Of a stretch of 29,063 bases of DNA, positions 1-10,462 are shown one piece after another. The DNA is from a virus: positions 1-29,063 of IMG/VR virus record IMGVR_UViG_3300035698_001334. One strand, 5' to 3'. The translations under genes were made by a program, and so were the position numbers. Every line of letters starts with the position of its first letter. The stretch's first letter is position 1. The notes under the pieces are model-generated. The model was not told the origin of the DNA, did no database searches, and saw nothing but the letters and a program-made list of their open reading frames with translations.

Positions 1-67
1 GAGCGTAATTAATACCTGCACTACTCTCATTCGCTAAGTTAGTTCCTTCTTTTAGTGGATTACCCAT
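1..67 (-). CDS. Start of the next tail-region gene (partial)
   Basis: The first 22 codons of a frame open to the window edge, beginning MGNPLKEGTNLANESSAG. The ATG (67-65) has AGGA 7 bases upstream, inside the 9-base gap after the preceding stop TAG (79-77). It is too short to identify. The continuous spacing and ribosome site indicate a real gene in the same operon, probably a baseplate or tail component by position. Confidence 0.6.
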   Translation of the reverse strand, partial: MGNPLKEGTNLANESSAGINYA

Positions 68-76
68 TAATCTATC

Positions 77-3000
77 CTATACTGCAGATGGAAAGTCTGT
101 TAATCTATCTACTCTACTAATTCTTCCTGTAGTAGCTATACTACTAAGAGCATTATAACCTAAGGAAGCACCAATGTCTACAGGAAATTGAGTGCTAGTT
201 GAAGCTACCGATATAGGAGATGGTACAGACATCATAGAAGGTATAGGACCTTGTAATCCTAACCCACTTTCAATACCTGGTGCTAGAGTTGCTACCATAC
301 CAGTATCAGAAGGCATATAAGCTGGCGGTGAAGACATAGCTGCTTCAATACCAGGAGGAGGTAATGGAGCTCCACCACCCATTGAGTACCCAGGCATGGA
401 TCCTATAGATGCCATACCAGGACCTATTACAACTGGGTTACTAGCATTACCAACAGGACGCCCGAATGAAGGTGCTACTGAAGGCATATCACCACCGGCT
501 GTTACAGAGTAGCCAAGGTCACTATTATCTATCATACCTTTCATATAAGGTGTACCAGATGTATCAGGTGATACATTAGGGAATAGTAATGATTTAGCCA
601 TACCTAATCCTAGTAAACCAGCTCCTGTTATAACCCCAGCACGCTTTGCATAAAAGAAGTTATCACCACCAGTATAAGGTTTTGATATCCAATCCCATAT
701 TCTACCTGGTGTCTTAAATGATTTCTTAAATGCATCCCAGAATCCAGTAGCCTGTGCACCTTCATGATCAATCATTTTCTTTTGTATTGCACCTTGATTT
801 ATTTCATTAGCAACTTCTGTAATAACCTGTAGATCTTCATCTACAGATATATCCATCATATTAGCTATACCCTCACCCATACCTAGCGTTCGTAACATAT
901 CTGTTTGTTTAGATATTAATTTACTATCTTCAAACTTTTCAGTAACAAGCCTATATACAGATGTGAGTCTATCCATTCTATCTTCAGGATTTAAGTTCAT
1001 AATTTTAGCTGAATCATCAACGAGTTTATCAATCTCAGTTCTATTGAAGTATGCTCCATCATCTTTCATTTGCTTTAGGCTTGATATAACCAAATTTGAT
1101 ACATCCCCAGCCGCTTCTTGTGCACCCTGTCCTGGGCCAGCAATATATCTAAAACCCTCAGTCATTGTACGATTTTGTATCATAGAATGGACGTGTTTTC
1201 TTATTGCTTCTTCATTGACCGTTCCAGACCAATAGTCTTCAGCTAATTCAAGGAACTTTATCTGTGGCATTGTTGCTTTCTTAATACTACCAATCTGTAT
1301 AGCATGGCCAAGGAAAGTACTAGCATTCAGAGCTGCTCTCATCTCTGTTGCCTTTTCACCAGTACCGTGTACCATTTGATATGCACTAATACCAATATCT
1401 CCGTACTTACCTTGCTGTATTATATCTGTATACTCTCTAACACGAGTTAATGCATTTACAACAGCACCAGTAGCAACCTTAGTGCTTATCTGTCTACGCA
1501 CACCAAACTCAGCAAGCTGTTTACTAAGTTCGTCACCGCCCGGATGCTTAGCTATATATTTAAATAGAGGTCCAGCAGCTCTCTTTACTGTTGCACCAAA
1601 TATACGTTCTACTGGAGCTTTACCTTCACGTGCCATTTGCATTAGTTTATTGAATCGAGTCTCTTCAGTACGTAAAGTACCAGCGATATCAGAAAGAGCT
1701 CCCATCTCTTTAGCTGATTCAAGGTCACCCTGTTTTATTGGCATACCTTTACTATATAAGTACTTAACATCATTAGCTAAATCCTTTAAAGTGCTACCCC
1801 ATGTCTTATGTCCCTCTGCACCTCTCTTAAATGGATTAATAACAAGCATAGCAGTATCAAAGTCAAAGTCCCTATACATCTGTTTAGCTGTTTCATTAAG
1901 CATAGCCATAGCGCCAGGCTTAACTTGATCACTTATAATAATACGTGTAGCTAAGGCACTGCCAGTAGCCTGCTCTGGATAAGCTATAGCAAGACCATAC
2001 AGTCCTTGACCAGATCTTTGTGCTAACTTCTTTAGTTTCTTAATGTTACGTATTCCAGATAACTCAGCAGCAGTCTTTGGATTAATTGCTATCTCACCAA
2101 AGCTCATTCCCTCTGGTACACCACCAAGCATTTCAGCAAAAGCTTTGTTTTCAAAGCCACCTACAACTGACAAATATCCACTACCTGCCATTTTAGGTTC
2201 CATCATTCCACGTAGTGCACCCTTCTTACCATCAAGCTCCATAGATAAAGCTTCTATAGCACTAGAGGCTCCTGCTTTGAAAGCACTGCTTTTACCACCA
2301 GCATCAGTTGCAAGTAAGGCATTCCATGTTTCAGTAAACTTATGCATAGAATCAGGGAACCTAGGATCTCCAGATTCAATAGAGTGTTTGATAGCAGATT
2401 CCCACATACTAAACCTGGGCATAACAAAGTCTACCATCTGTACTTGTTTAGAACCAACACCTATCTTCTGTGCCTGTGATAGTCTAACACGCACACGATT
2501 ACTATATATCTGTTCTGGTATTGCTTTCTTAAAGTCTTCTACACTAATACCTTCCAGTGTAGGTAGGTGTTTAATAGGACCTATCTTTTCTCTAGCAACA
2601 TCCAAATTTCTTATCTGCAGCTCATCACCAACAAGAGCCATGCCTTCTTTAGCAATCTCAGACTCTGCAAGTATCTTACCTTTAGCTAGCCTTTCAGTAC
2701 CAGACATAGAAGCTAATACTTCAGATATATCTCGCATTACAGACTTTGAAGTCTCCGTTGTAGGACGTAGATCTTCCAATTGCTTAGCAAGCCTCTTACC
2801 TGCAGGTGTCTGGTATCCCCTTATGTTAGTGGCAAGTAGGTCAGTTATTTTTGCACCTTTACCTGTGCGTGATAATCCTGTAGATGATGGACCGACCATA
2901 CCTAGTAAAGCTTGTATAGTATGGCTCTCTTCACGTATATGTGCTGTATGTACAAGTTCATAAGCAGTCTTACGTACTATTTGACCTGTAGTTGGATCAC

Positions 3001-4996
3001 TATAAGAGAAGGCTCTTTCAACAAACCCAGGTGTTACTTTATCTTTATCTGGTAGACCTAACTTACTTATTGTTCTATTATACTGTCTAGTAACGTCTTG
3101 TATCTTTTGGAAATTCTTATGGTCTAATGAAGCTTGTTCACCAACTATAAGTTGTGGTAGTAGTTTCTTATTACCACCAAAGGTTTCTGAAGTCCACTTA
3201 GACTCTCCACCAACTGCACTAGCAATATCACTAAGAAGATTTTGTTTAGCCAAATAGAGGTCTTTTGCTACACCAGATTTCTTAGATGTATCGTGTCCAC
3301 CTAACTGTGACACGATTGTATTCAATATACTCTCTCTATAAATGTCAGGATACTTACCTACATCTAGTTGTGATGTAAGTATATCTACATCACTAAGTCC
3401 TGATGATATACGGGAGAAGTCTGTGATACCAGAGGCTGTAAACTTATGTCCAGCCATAACAAAACTAAGACCACCAACCTGAGCTCCACCAAAAGCAATT
3501 GCAGATTCTTGAGTTAAACTTGATACGCCACGTCTCATAGCTTTCTTTGCTTGTCTTTGAAGTGACATATTAGAAGCTACATCCATAGTAAGTCTCTTAG
3601 CCGCACTCTCACTTACCACAGCCATACCTTCAGATCCAGCAAGTTCTCTCAGCCCTGGTACAACCAACATGCGCATTTGCATAGCAGATGGGGCTCCATG
3701 CATTGCTAGTGTAACAGCTTCCATACCCTTCATTGCTTTAGTTGCAGTACCAGGAGTATACATTCTACCACCAGGTAGTATACTCTTGGCTTTACTTAGT
3801 ATAGATTTTGATAGTGTACCTTGTCTGAACCTATACATAAATCCACGAGCCAGGTCTGCATACTGACCAAATGGTGAGAACTCTCCTGCAGGCATAACTG
3901 CTGCCTTACCACTCTTTAGTAATGCCTCAGTTTTAGCTATACCTGTATAGGCTCCCCTTCTCTGTACCTCAGCTATTTCAGCTGCTGTACCTTTCATTAT
4001 TTCATTTATCCTGGTTACATATGAGTAACCACTAAATCTCTCTATACCTACTCGACTGGCTTTTTTATGAGCCTCAGTTTGTACCTGTGCAATCAGATCA
4101 GTAAAGGGCTGACGATTTCCTTCTGTTGTATAATCATATACTGAACCAAAGTGCTGTTCCATCCATGCAGACGAGGCAGAGGCCTCATACCTATGTAGTT
4201 GTCCTAACACACCAGCAAGCTTACCTGGTACGTCTTCAGGCCTGCCTGCATCTTTAAGTGCTTCTGACAGGAATGTACCAACACCTATTCTACTTAACCC
4301 TTTGTCTTTTTGTAATAGTATACCTGGCTGCTCAACAAACAATGGGGCTCTAGTAGCTGCATGAACAATTTCACGTGGATGGGTTATAAGACCAGGAAGC
4401 CATTCAGTTTCCTGACCTTTATCAAGTGATATACGCATAGCAGCCCTGGGTAAACCAAAGGTAAATGGACCAAGCTTAGCAGGTATACGTACATCTTCGA
4501 CTTTCATACCAAATATGGAAGCCTTAGAGAGCCTTGGTGTTCCAGTACCTGTTAGTCTAGAAGGTTCTCTAAGCAATGTTTCTAGGACAGCTTCATGTAT
4601 ACCAGCTTCCATTTTGTAATTACCTTCCTGCATAGTGCTAGGAAGTAGTTCATGTGCTTGCTTAGATATCTGGTGTTTAGCTTGCTGAACATAGCTCTGG
4701 ATACTTGCATCCCTACCACCAGCAGAACTATAGGCTCTTCCCATTGTACCGCCTGGGAATGTAGGTTTGTATCCTTTCTCTAATTCTACATTCATAGCTA
4801 GGCTACGTATTTTACCTAAGACACCGCCATATTTGTATGTAGTTGGTATAGAGTAGGGATCAAGGAAAGCACTTACATTAGGAAAGCCCATAGATTTACT
4901 ACCTGCATCACCAAACATAGATGCACCAATACCTGTATACATCCCAGATTGACTGGCTAAATTAGCACCAAATTGTGCAGGATCCAATATACCCAT
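77..4996 (-). CDS. Giant tail structural protein 2 (1639 aa, tape-measure candidate)
   Basis: Starts at TAATG over the previous stop, with GGAG 7 bases upstream. The N-terminal ~60 residues are Gly/Ser/Met-rich (MGILDPAQFGANLASQSGMY). Residues 60-1440 are mainly Lys/Ala/Leu/Glu-rich and look largely helical, with stretches such as SIQSYVQQAKHQISKQAHEL and EALSMELDGKKGALRG, the expected composition of a tape measure. A single hydrophobic segment lies at about residues 1444-1464 (VITGAGLLGLGMAKSLLFP). It is followed by a low-complexity Pro/Gly/Ser/Met tail to the end. If it is the tape measure, its length implies a long tail (about 1.5 angstroms per residue is the usual rule). It may instead be a partner of the upstream giant protein. 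Confidence 0.6.
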   Translation of the reverse strand: MGILDPAQFGANLASQSGMYTGIGASMFGDAGSKSMGFPNVSAFLDPYSIPTTYKYGGVLGKIRSLAMNVELEKGYKPTFPGGTMGRAYSSAGGRDASIQSYVQQAKHQISKQAHELLPSTMQEGNYKMEAGIHEAVLETLLREPSRLTGTGTPRLSKASIFGMKVEDVRIPAKLGPFTFGLPRAAMRISLDKGQETEWLPGLITHPREIVHAATRAPLFVEQPGILLQKDKGLSRIGVGTFLSEALKDAGRPEDVPGKLAGVLGQLHRYEASASSAWMEQHFGSVYDYTTEGNRQPFTDLIAQVQTEAHKKASRVGIERFSGYSYVTRINEIMKGTAAEIAEVQRRGAYTGIAKTEALLKSGKAAVMPAGEFSPFGQYADLARGFMYRFRQGTLSKSILSKAKSILPGGRMYTPGTATKAMKGMEAVTLAMHGAPSAMQMRMLVVPGLRELAGSEGMAVVSESAAKRLTMDVASNMSLQRQAKKAMRRGVSSLTQESAIAFGGAQVGGLSFVMAGHKFTASGITDFSRISSGLSDVDILTSQLDVGKYPDIYRESILNTIVSQLGGHDTSKKSGVAKDLYLAKQNLLSDIASAVGGESKWTSETFGGNKKLLPQLIVGEQASLDHKNFQKIQDVTRQYNRTISKLGLPDKDKVTPGFVERAFSYSDPTTGQIVRKTAYELVHTAHIREESHTIQALLGMVGPSSTGLSRTGKGAKITDLLATNIRGYQTPAGKRLAKQLEDLRPTTETSKSVMRDISEVLASMSGTERLAKGKILAESEIAKEGMALVGDELQIRNLDVAREKIGPIKHLPTLEGISVEDFKKAIPEQIYSNRVRVRLSQAQKIGVGSKQVQMVDFVMPRFSMWESAIKHSIESGDPRFPDSMHKFTETWNALLATDAGGKSSAFKAGASSAIEALSMELDGKKGALRGMMEPKMAGSGYLSVVGGFENKAFAEMLGGVPEGMSFGEIAINPKTAAELSGIRNIKKLKKLAQRSGQGLYGLAIAYPEQATGSALATRIIISDQVKPGAMAMLNETAKQMYRDFDFDTAMLVINPFKRGAEGHKTWGSTLKDLANDVKYLYSKGMPIKQGDLESAKEMGALSDIAGTLRTEETRFNKLMQMAREGKAPVERIFGATVKRAAGPLFKYIAKHPGGDELSKQLAEFGVRRQISTKVATGAVVNALTRVREYTDIIQQGKYGDIGISAYQMVHGTGEKATEMRAALNASTFLGHAIQIGSIKKATMPQIKFLELAEDYWSGTVNEEAIRKHVHSMIQNRTMTEGFRYIAGPGQGAQEAAGDVSNLVISSLKQMKDDGAYFNRTEIDKLVDDSAKIMNLNPEDRMDRLTSVYRLVTEKFEDSKLISKQTDMLRTLGMGEGIANMMDISVDEDLQVITEVANEINQGAIQKKMIDHEGAQATGFWDAFKKSFKTPGRIWDWISKPYTGGDNFFYAKRAGVITGAGLLGLGMAKSLLFPNVSPDTSGTPYMKGMIDNSDLGYSVTAGGDMPSVAPSFGRPVGNASNPVVIGPGMASIGSMPGYSMGGGAPLPPPGIEAAMSSPPAYMPSDTGMVATLAPGIESGLGLQGPIPSMMSVPSPISVASTSTQFPVDIGASLGYNALSSIATTGRISRVDRLTDFPSAV

Positions 4997-7900
4997 TAAT
5001 ATACTCCTACCGCTAATGGACTATATGTACGTTGTGACATGTATGGCGATATATTTGCCATTGTACTAAACCTAGTGCTTGAATACAAGGCAGTACTTGC
5101 ATTAATTGTACTAGCAGATCTTTGTGATTGTGACATCATTTGCCAATCATACTTCTCATCCTCACGTTTACGTCTTGGGTATCCAGCAGGTAGCATAGGT
5201 GCGTATTCAGCATCCTGTACTTGACCCTGCCATATCTGGTAGTCATGGTAGTCTTCAGCTTGGTTAGCTACAGTACGTACTCTTACATCTTCAAGGTCTA
5301 CACCTGGAGACCATCCTGCCCAATTAGGATCAGGAAGTTCAAAGTTCTGATAGTAGTTCTTATTTCTGGCAAAGGCTATAGAGCTTGCTGAAGCGTCTTT
5401 CATTGCAGGTTCTATATCTATGTTTTGATTCGTAAGATCCTTACCCCAAACACCAAGATACACAGGTTTCATATTATCAGGTGACATCTTTAATATCTTG
5501 GAACGGTTAGTAGGATTGGACTCATTAGCAAAGCTCTTGAAGTACTTACGTTCAGATTTAGGCATAGCTTTCCATATATCATACTTTAAGCTCTGCTGAC
5601 TAAATGTTAGTCCAGTAAGTGTTTGCTTCTTCATGGTAGAGTATGTAGTAGCTGATTGAGAAGCACCAATCAAACCGGAGAATTTCTCTAACCTATTATA
5701 CTTATGGTACTTAAGCTTATCAAAGTATTCTTCAAGTTCTCTACGTTGTGTTACATCATTTGGAATATAAGGATCCTCACGCATTGTATTTATTGCTTGT
5801 CTACCCCAGAACCTGATGAAGTTCTTATATGGATGGTTCCATCCAGCAAAACCACCACCTTCAAGTTCCTTCATCTGATAGTCTTCTGTTGCAGATCTTC
5901 TAGTAAATCCTTTAGTTAGAGGCCAGTCAACTGGCCCAGGAATACGTAAGTGTCTGAGAGATTCCCACACCTTGGCAGAAGAACTCTGCCCATACTTGGC
6001 TTGTGCAGCAGCAGGATTATCTGTAGTTGAACCTAAGCCATGATCGAATCCAAACTTATTAATTCCTGGTACTATTGCAGGTGTAGAATCACCAAGACCC
6101 TGAGATCCTACTCTTATGTTTACTGTACTACCTCTAAGAGATTCAAGCTGTCCACGAAGCTCACTATATTTGCTATACATCTGGTCAGCAGACTTACCCT
6201 CAGATTGTGCTTTCCATACTTGTCTGGCTAGATTTGGTTCTATTCCAGCAAGTGCATAGTTCTGTCCTCTTGAATCTCTAAACTTCGAGTGCCCCAGCAC
6301 TTTATCTATTGTAACAGTTTGCTCTCTTAGAGCGCCTTCCTGAAACCTATATTCCTCAAAGTCTGGCTTAAACTTTGTTTCAACCTGATGTAACGACTCT
6401 TGGTACTTGTCTTCCCAGAATCTATCTACAAGCCCTGCATCACGCCAACTATCTACTATAGCTTTATGGTGTGTATAAGATTCACTTCCAGGATCCACAT
6501 CAGCAAGAACTAAGAGCCTATCCATGGCATCATATGTATTTGGAGCACCAGAGTGTAATCTATGAAGAGACTCATAACCAGGACCAGGTAGACGTGCCTC
6601 ACCAAATTTGATTTTTGTAAACGGATCACCAGTATGGAAATCCTCATATGAATCCTGATCTTTCATATACTTAGACTTTGAACCTGGCATCCAAGAGGGC
6701 ATAGTATTAACTATTGGATTCACTTGTTCTATATGACTTCTACCACGCGGTACAAAGCGTCTAAAGAGCTCGTTACTACCAAGCATGCCACCAAGGTCTT
6801 TATCATAGTAGTCACGTTGTACAGACGCCATAGCACTTGCTGTAGCTATCTGAGGACGCTTATCAAACCAGTGCTCAGAACCAGTTACTTTCTCTTTGAG
6901 GAAGTTAAGACTATACCCGGTTAAACCAGTCCACTCAGTTAATCTGTATATCTCTTCACCAGTCATCTGATCAAGTCTACTTCTCTTTACTGACCTACGT
7001 TGGAATCTAGGCCAGTAGCTTGATCCAAGAGCATAACCAGCTTCCTCAACTGAAGATGGAGTGTTTCTATCAATAACTGATCCTGAATCAGACCAGTACT
7101 CTGGGTGCATTCTATGCTGAGGCTTAAGGTATCTTAGTGGAGATATTCTACTTCTAGACAACCAAGGACCAACCAGTGGTATGTCACCACCTAAAGCTGC
7201 AGTTAATGGATAAGGTCTATCACGGTGATGCTCCCTCTCTAAAAAATATGGATCAAATAGCTTCTTTAAGCCAAATAGGTTCTCTGGTGTAGGAAGCATA
7301 GATCCATGGGACCAGGCTTCTTTCTCTGATCCATATAATGCCACATCTTTATAATTAGACATCATTAATGGATACCAGTGTTTCCTAAAATGGTCTACTC
7401 CAGATCCCTCAAAAGGATCTCTTCCAAGCATCCACCATCTATTCTTACGTACTGCTATATCTCTTTTACCAGAGTATATATCTTTAAGCTCTTTATACGA
7501 CTGTGTAACATCAGTCATATTCATAACACCAAGTGCAGCACCACCTATTAGTGCTGGAGTTCCAAGCCCAGCAGCAGATAACCAAGCACCGCCCATAACT
7601 GATATACCACCACGTACAGCTTTAGATAGTGGTGAGTCTATCATACCTGGATACTTTTCTTCCAAGTTACTTGCGAAGTCAGTTATACCTAGGCCATCTA
7701 GTGCCTTTTGTTGAAGTAGTCTGGCACCAGCATATATGTTAGCAAGACCAGATACTGGACCCGGTAGGTCTCTTCTTCGTAGTCTGTAATCAGTATAGTT
7801 TAGTACACTGGCACCTACAACTGTAGGAAGAGCTACATTAAGTAGAGTACGTCCTATAGTTTTAGTCCATGTACGACCTGGTGCAACACCCATTCCCATG

Positions 7901-9603
7901 GTTTCTTCTGCTAGCCAGAAAGGTCTGAACATTTGGTAGTTAAGCCAGTCTTTAAATCCAGTACCTATACTCTTAGGTGTCTCTATAGTGCCTTTAGGAT
8001 AAAAGAAGTATTCACCAAATCTTCTCTGCATACCTGTCTTGGCTTCCTCTGGACCAAATCCCGCTACCTTTACACTGCGTACACTTCTTCTACCACTAGG
8101 TGAATATGTAACAGTTTTGCGCTTAGGCTCAACACCAATCTTTAATTTAAGCTTCTCCCAGAAAGATAAATCACCTACAGATTTAGGTTTGTGTTCTCCA
8201 GCCATACCAAAGTCACGTTCAAGTTTACGTAACTGTTCATGGAAAAAGCCTTTACTGGAATAAGGTCTAACATATCCGGATTTGAATGTAGAAGATACCT
8301 GGGCAGGTTTAGTACCCATATCTTTAAAGCGTTCTATAGATTTTTGTATTACACTCTTACGTCTTGCATACTGAGGGCCAAAACCGAGCTTCTCACCAAT
8401 TACAGCTGCATGTATACGAAGCTTATCCCAGAATCTAGCTCCAGGATTAACGTAGTCATCAGCCTTAAAAGCTCTACCTACATTTCTAGCCTGTGCGGCT
8501 GCACCGTAAACATCTTTGGATATTATACCGTGTTCTCTAAGATAACGCTCTGTAGTGCCTGCTCCAGGGCTTATACCTAGTCTAGCTTGTGCACCACGGA
8601 ACATACCAGAAGCACGGTTACCAACACCAAACTTACCTTCTATAGCTCCGCCTATATTTAGTTTACCAGCACCAGTCTTGGTAACAGGGAATACAGAACC
8701 ACCAGAGTATATAGCCTGCTGTACATCTCTTCCTTCTTTCTCCAGTGCTTTCTGTGCAAACTCACCAGTTACATGAGCTACTCTAGGTTGACCATACAGA
8801 TACTCTGTTGGGTAGAATAACTCGAAAGGCTTCCAGCCTACAAATGGAAGTTTAAACCTGGAGAACCAGGTAGCTATATTCTTTGGAAGGAATCTACCGG
8901 CATCAGCGAATTCAGTACCAGCTGTTGTCTTTCTCTTAGTAATACCAGGGCTTAACACAAGTTGTTTTGCCAACTCAGATTGCGTCATCCTGGATTTAGC
9001 TAGGTAGGATCTACCAGCAGGACTATCAGATACAGATAGGAACTGCTTGGTAGCAGTATCAAGATCAGGACCTATCATAGCTCTAAGCTTTTCTCTACCT
9101 GATCCAAACACAGCATCATGCAGAGAAGCTTGTTTATACTCACCAAACTGGCGAGGAGCATAGCGCATCAGGTTCTCAAAGAAACTACCTGCTACTTTAT
9201 CCTGTGCACCAGCAAAAGGGGACTGTGGTTTTATTATCTCGTATAGATTCTCTAAGTCCCTTGATATACCTAATCTACGATGGCTGAACAGAGCTTTGGT
9301 TGCATCAGGACCTAAGTCACTACGACGTAAGAATGGTTCTGTACCTTCATATACATTTGGTACAAGCTTCTTGAACATAGGGAACTTATTAACTACGTCT
9401 TCTAGCTTGTTAGCTATGTCAAAGAAAGCACCTTTATGGAATGCATTTACTCCAGCATGGCCTATTGCAAGAATACCAGCACCAAGAGCCAGAGTAACTG
9501 GAGACAGCAGGCTTTCATTTTTAGTTGTACTTTCTGCTATCTCGTCACGCCGACGTTGTATGTAACTCTCGTAACCTCTTGGTATTCTACTTCTTTCTGG
9601 CAT
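4996..9603 (-). CDS. Giant tail structural protein 1 (1535 aa, tape-measure candidate)
   Basis: The ATG at 9603 lies 17 bases inside the preceding gene; only a weak purine-rich site precedes it. Three hydrophobic segments are visible: residues 33-55 (LLSPVTLALGAGILAIGHAG), 585-603 (TLLNVALPTVVGASVLNYTD) and 663-696 (ISVMGGAWLSAAGLGTPALI). The rest is rich in Arg, Tyr, Pro and Trp, with blocks such as WWMLGRDPFEGSG, HGSMLPTPENLFGLKKLFDP, REHHRDRPYPLTAALGGDIP and LKPQHRMHPEYW. I recall similar blocks in giant tail-region proteins of other large phages but cannot name the family. Position right after the chaperone-like pair and hydrophobic segments fit a tape measure or membrane-active ejected protein. 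No peptidoglycan hydrolase motif is visible. Confidence 0.6.
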   Translation of the reverse strand: MPERSRIPRGYESYIQRRRDEIAESTTKNESLLSPVTLALGAGILAIGHAGVNAFHKGAFFDIANKLEDVVNKFPMFKKLVPNVYEGTEPFLRRSDLGPDATKALFSHRRLGISRDLENLYEIIKPQSPFAGAQDKVAGSFFENLMRYAPRQFGEYKQASLHDAVFGSGREKLRAMIGPDLDTATKQFLSVSDSPAGRSYLAKSRMTQSELAKQLVLSPGITKRKTTAGTEFADAGRFLPKNIATWFSRFKLPFVGWKPFELFYPTEYLYGQPRVAHVTGEFAQKALEKEGRDVQQAIYSGGSVFPVTKTGAGKLNIGGAIEGKFGVGNRASGMFRGAQARLGISPGAGTTERYLREHGIISKDVYGAAAQARNVGRAFKADDYVNPGARFWDKLRIHAAVIGEKLGFGPQYARRKSVIQKSIERFKDMGTKPAQVSSTFKSGYVRPYSSKGFFHEQLRKLERDFGMAGEHKPKSVGDLSFWEKLKLKIGVEPKRKTVTYSPSGRRSVRSVKVAGFGPEEAKTGMQRRFGEYFFYPKGTIETPKSIGTGFKDWLNYQMFRPFWLAEETMGMGVAPGRTWTKTIGRTLLNVALPTVVGASVLNYTDYRLRRRDLPGPVSGLANIYAGARLLQQKALDGLGITDFASNLEEKYPGMIDSPLSKAVRGGISVMGGAWLSAAGLGTPALIGGAALGVMNMTDVTQSYKELKDIYSGKRDIAVRKNRWWMLGRDPFEGSGVDHFRKHWYPLMMSNYKDVALYGSEKEAWSHGSMLPTPENLFGLKKLFDPYFLEREHHRDRPYPLTAALGGDIPLVGPWLSRSRISPLRYLKPQHRMHPEYWSDSGSVIDRNTPSSVEEAGYALGSSYWPRFQRRSVKRSRLDQMTGEEIYRLTEWTGLTGYSLNFLKEKVTGSEHWFDKRPQIATASAMASVQRDYYDKDLGGMLGSNELFRRFVPRGRSHIEQVNPIVNTMPSWMPGSKSKYMKDQDSYEDFHTGDPFTKIKFGEARLPGPGYESLHRLHSGAPNTYDAMDRLLVLADVDPGSESYTHHKAIVDSWRDAGLVDRFWEDKYQESLHQVETKFKPDFEEYRFQEGALREQTVTIDKVLGHSKFRDSRGQNYALAGIEPNLARQVWKAQSEGKSADQMYSKYSELRGQLESLRGSTVNIRVGSQGLGDSTPAIVPGINKFGFDHGLGSTTDNPAAAQAKYGQSSSAKVWESLRHLRIPGPVDWPLTKGFTRRSATEDYQMKELEGGGFAGWNHPYKNFIRFWGRQAINTMREDPYIPNDVTQRRELEEYFDKLKYHKYNRLEKFSGLIGASQSATTYSTMKKQTLTGLTFSQQSLKYDIWKAMPKSERKYFKSFANESNPTNRSKILKMSPDNMKPVYLGVWGKDLTNQNIDIEPAMKDASASSIAFARNKNYYQNFELPDPNWAGWSPGVDLEDVRVRTVANQAEDYHDYQIWQGQVQDAEYAPMLPAGYPRRKREDEKYDWQMMSQSQRSASTINASTALYSSTRFSTMANISPYMSQRTYSPLAVGVY

Positions 9604-10462
9604 CTATCGCTGCTCTCTTCAACGTATCACTAAGGTTCTTACTAGTCTCCATATCTAAATCGTGTTTAACTGACTCTCCGTGTGAAGCACTATAGCCTAA
9701 GCTACCATACTCAAGGTTCTCCTTTTCAAAATCTATGTTCTTTGGTTTACTAATCGGGTTAGGTTGCATAGTTTTTGATGGACTTACCTGATTTGCTGGT
9801 TTAGGTTTCCTTGGTACTTTAAGCTGTATTGGTAGCTCAGTATTAGTAACATACTCAGCCATAGCTATATGTGAAGACATTGTTTCCAAGTTCATATCAT
9901 ATACCTCACTCGGTTTTAGACCGAGTGACTTGGATACAAAAGCAACTATAGAGTCATCGATTGTAGATTTTATTCTGGCTCTAGCCGCATCGATACTATC
10001 TATAAAGGTTTCTATATTTGAGAACCCTGTAGACTCCCATATCATTCTAAGTAAGAAAGATACAGCTCCCTGATCCATATCATCAGTGCACTCTGCACTA
10101 GGATGTATTAAGCAGCAAGCTAATAGATAGTCCTGTGCAATACCAAGAAATGGATTACATATGGGGAATTGATCTGCTATGCCAGTGGCTAAAGTACGAG
10201 CTATACCCGGCCCGATGTTCAGTTGTGAAACATCTATGGAAACCGGGTACATATCGACTTTTGATAATTGCAGGAACGTTTGGGATTCTCTTAGTGTAGC
10301 CGGTCTATATACAAACCACTTTCCACGTATAGGAATAGCATATAATTCACTGCATTCTTTCTTCCATCTGGAGAGATTACTAAGAATCTCTTTAGGCAGT
10401 TTAATAGGCCGACCAACAGAATCCTGTTCCATTATGTATGAAGCAGGATCTTTGGGCTTCAT
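9587..10462 (-). CDS. Tail assembly chaperone-like protein 2
   Basis: 291 residues, starting at TAATG over the previous stop with no ribosome site of its own, so translation probably depends on the upstream gene. Residues about 30-170 repeat the blocks of the previous protein: WKKECSELYAIPIRGKWFVY, then LLACCLIHPS with GAVSFLLRMIWESTGF. The C-terminal third is additional: a Pro/Lys-rich linker (QLKVPRKPKPANQVSPSKTM) and a charged end. A short protein followed by a longer relative resembles the lambda G / GT arrangement, but here made by two tandem genes rather than by frameshifting. It overlaps the following giant gene by 17 bases. Confidence 0.55.
   Translation of the reverse strand: MKPKDPASYIMEQDSVGRPIKLPKEILSNLSRWKKECSELYAIPIRGKWFVYRPATLRESQTFLQLSKVDMYPVSIDVSQLNIGPGIARTLATGIADQFPICNPFLGIAQDYLLACCLIHPSAECTDDMDQGAVSFLLRMIWESTGFSNIETFIDSIDAARARIKSTIDDSIVAFVSKSLGLKPSEVYDMNLETMSSHIAMAEYVTNTELPIQLKVPRKPKPANQVSPSKTMQPNPISKPKNIDFEKENLEYGSLGYSASHGESVKHDLDMETSKNLSDTLKRAAIDARKK

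Noticed and set aside
2043-2963. 306-residue open frame on the plus strand
   Set aside because: It lies wholly antisense to giant protein 2, which has coherent composition and a good ribosome site; the plus-strand product has no motif or start signal and looks like an antisense shadow.
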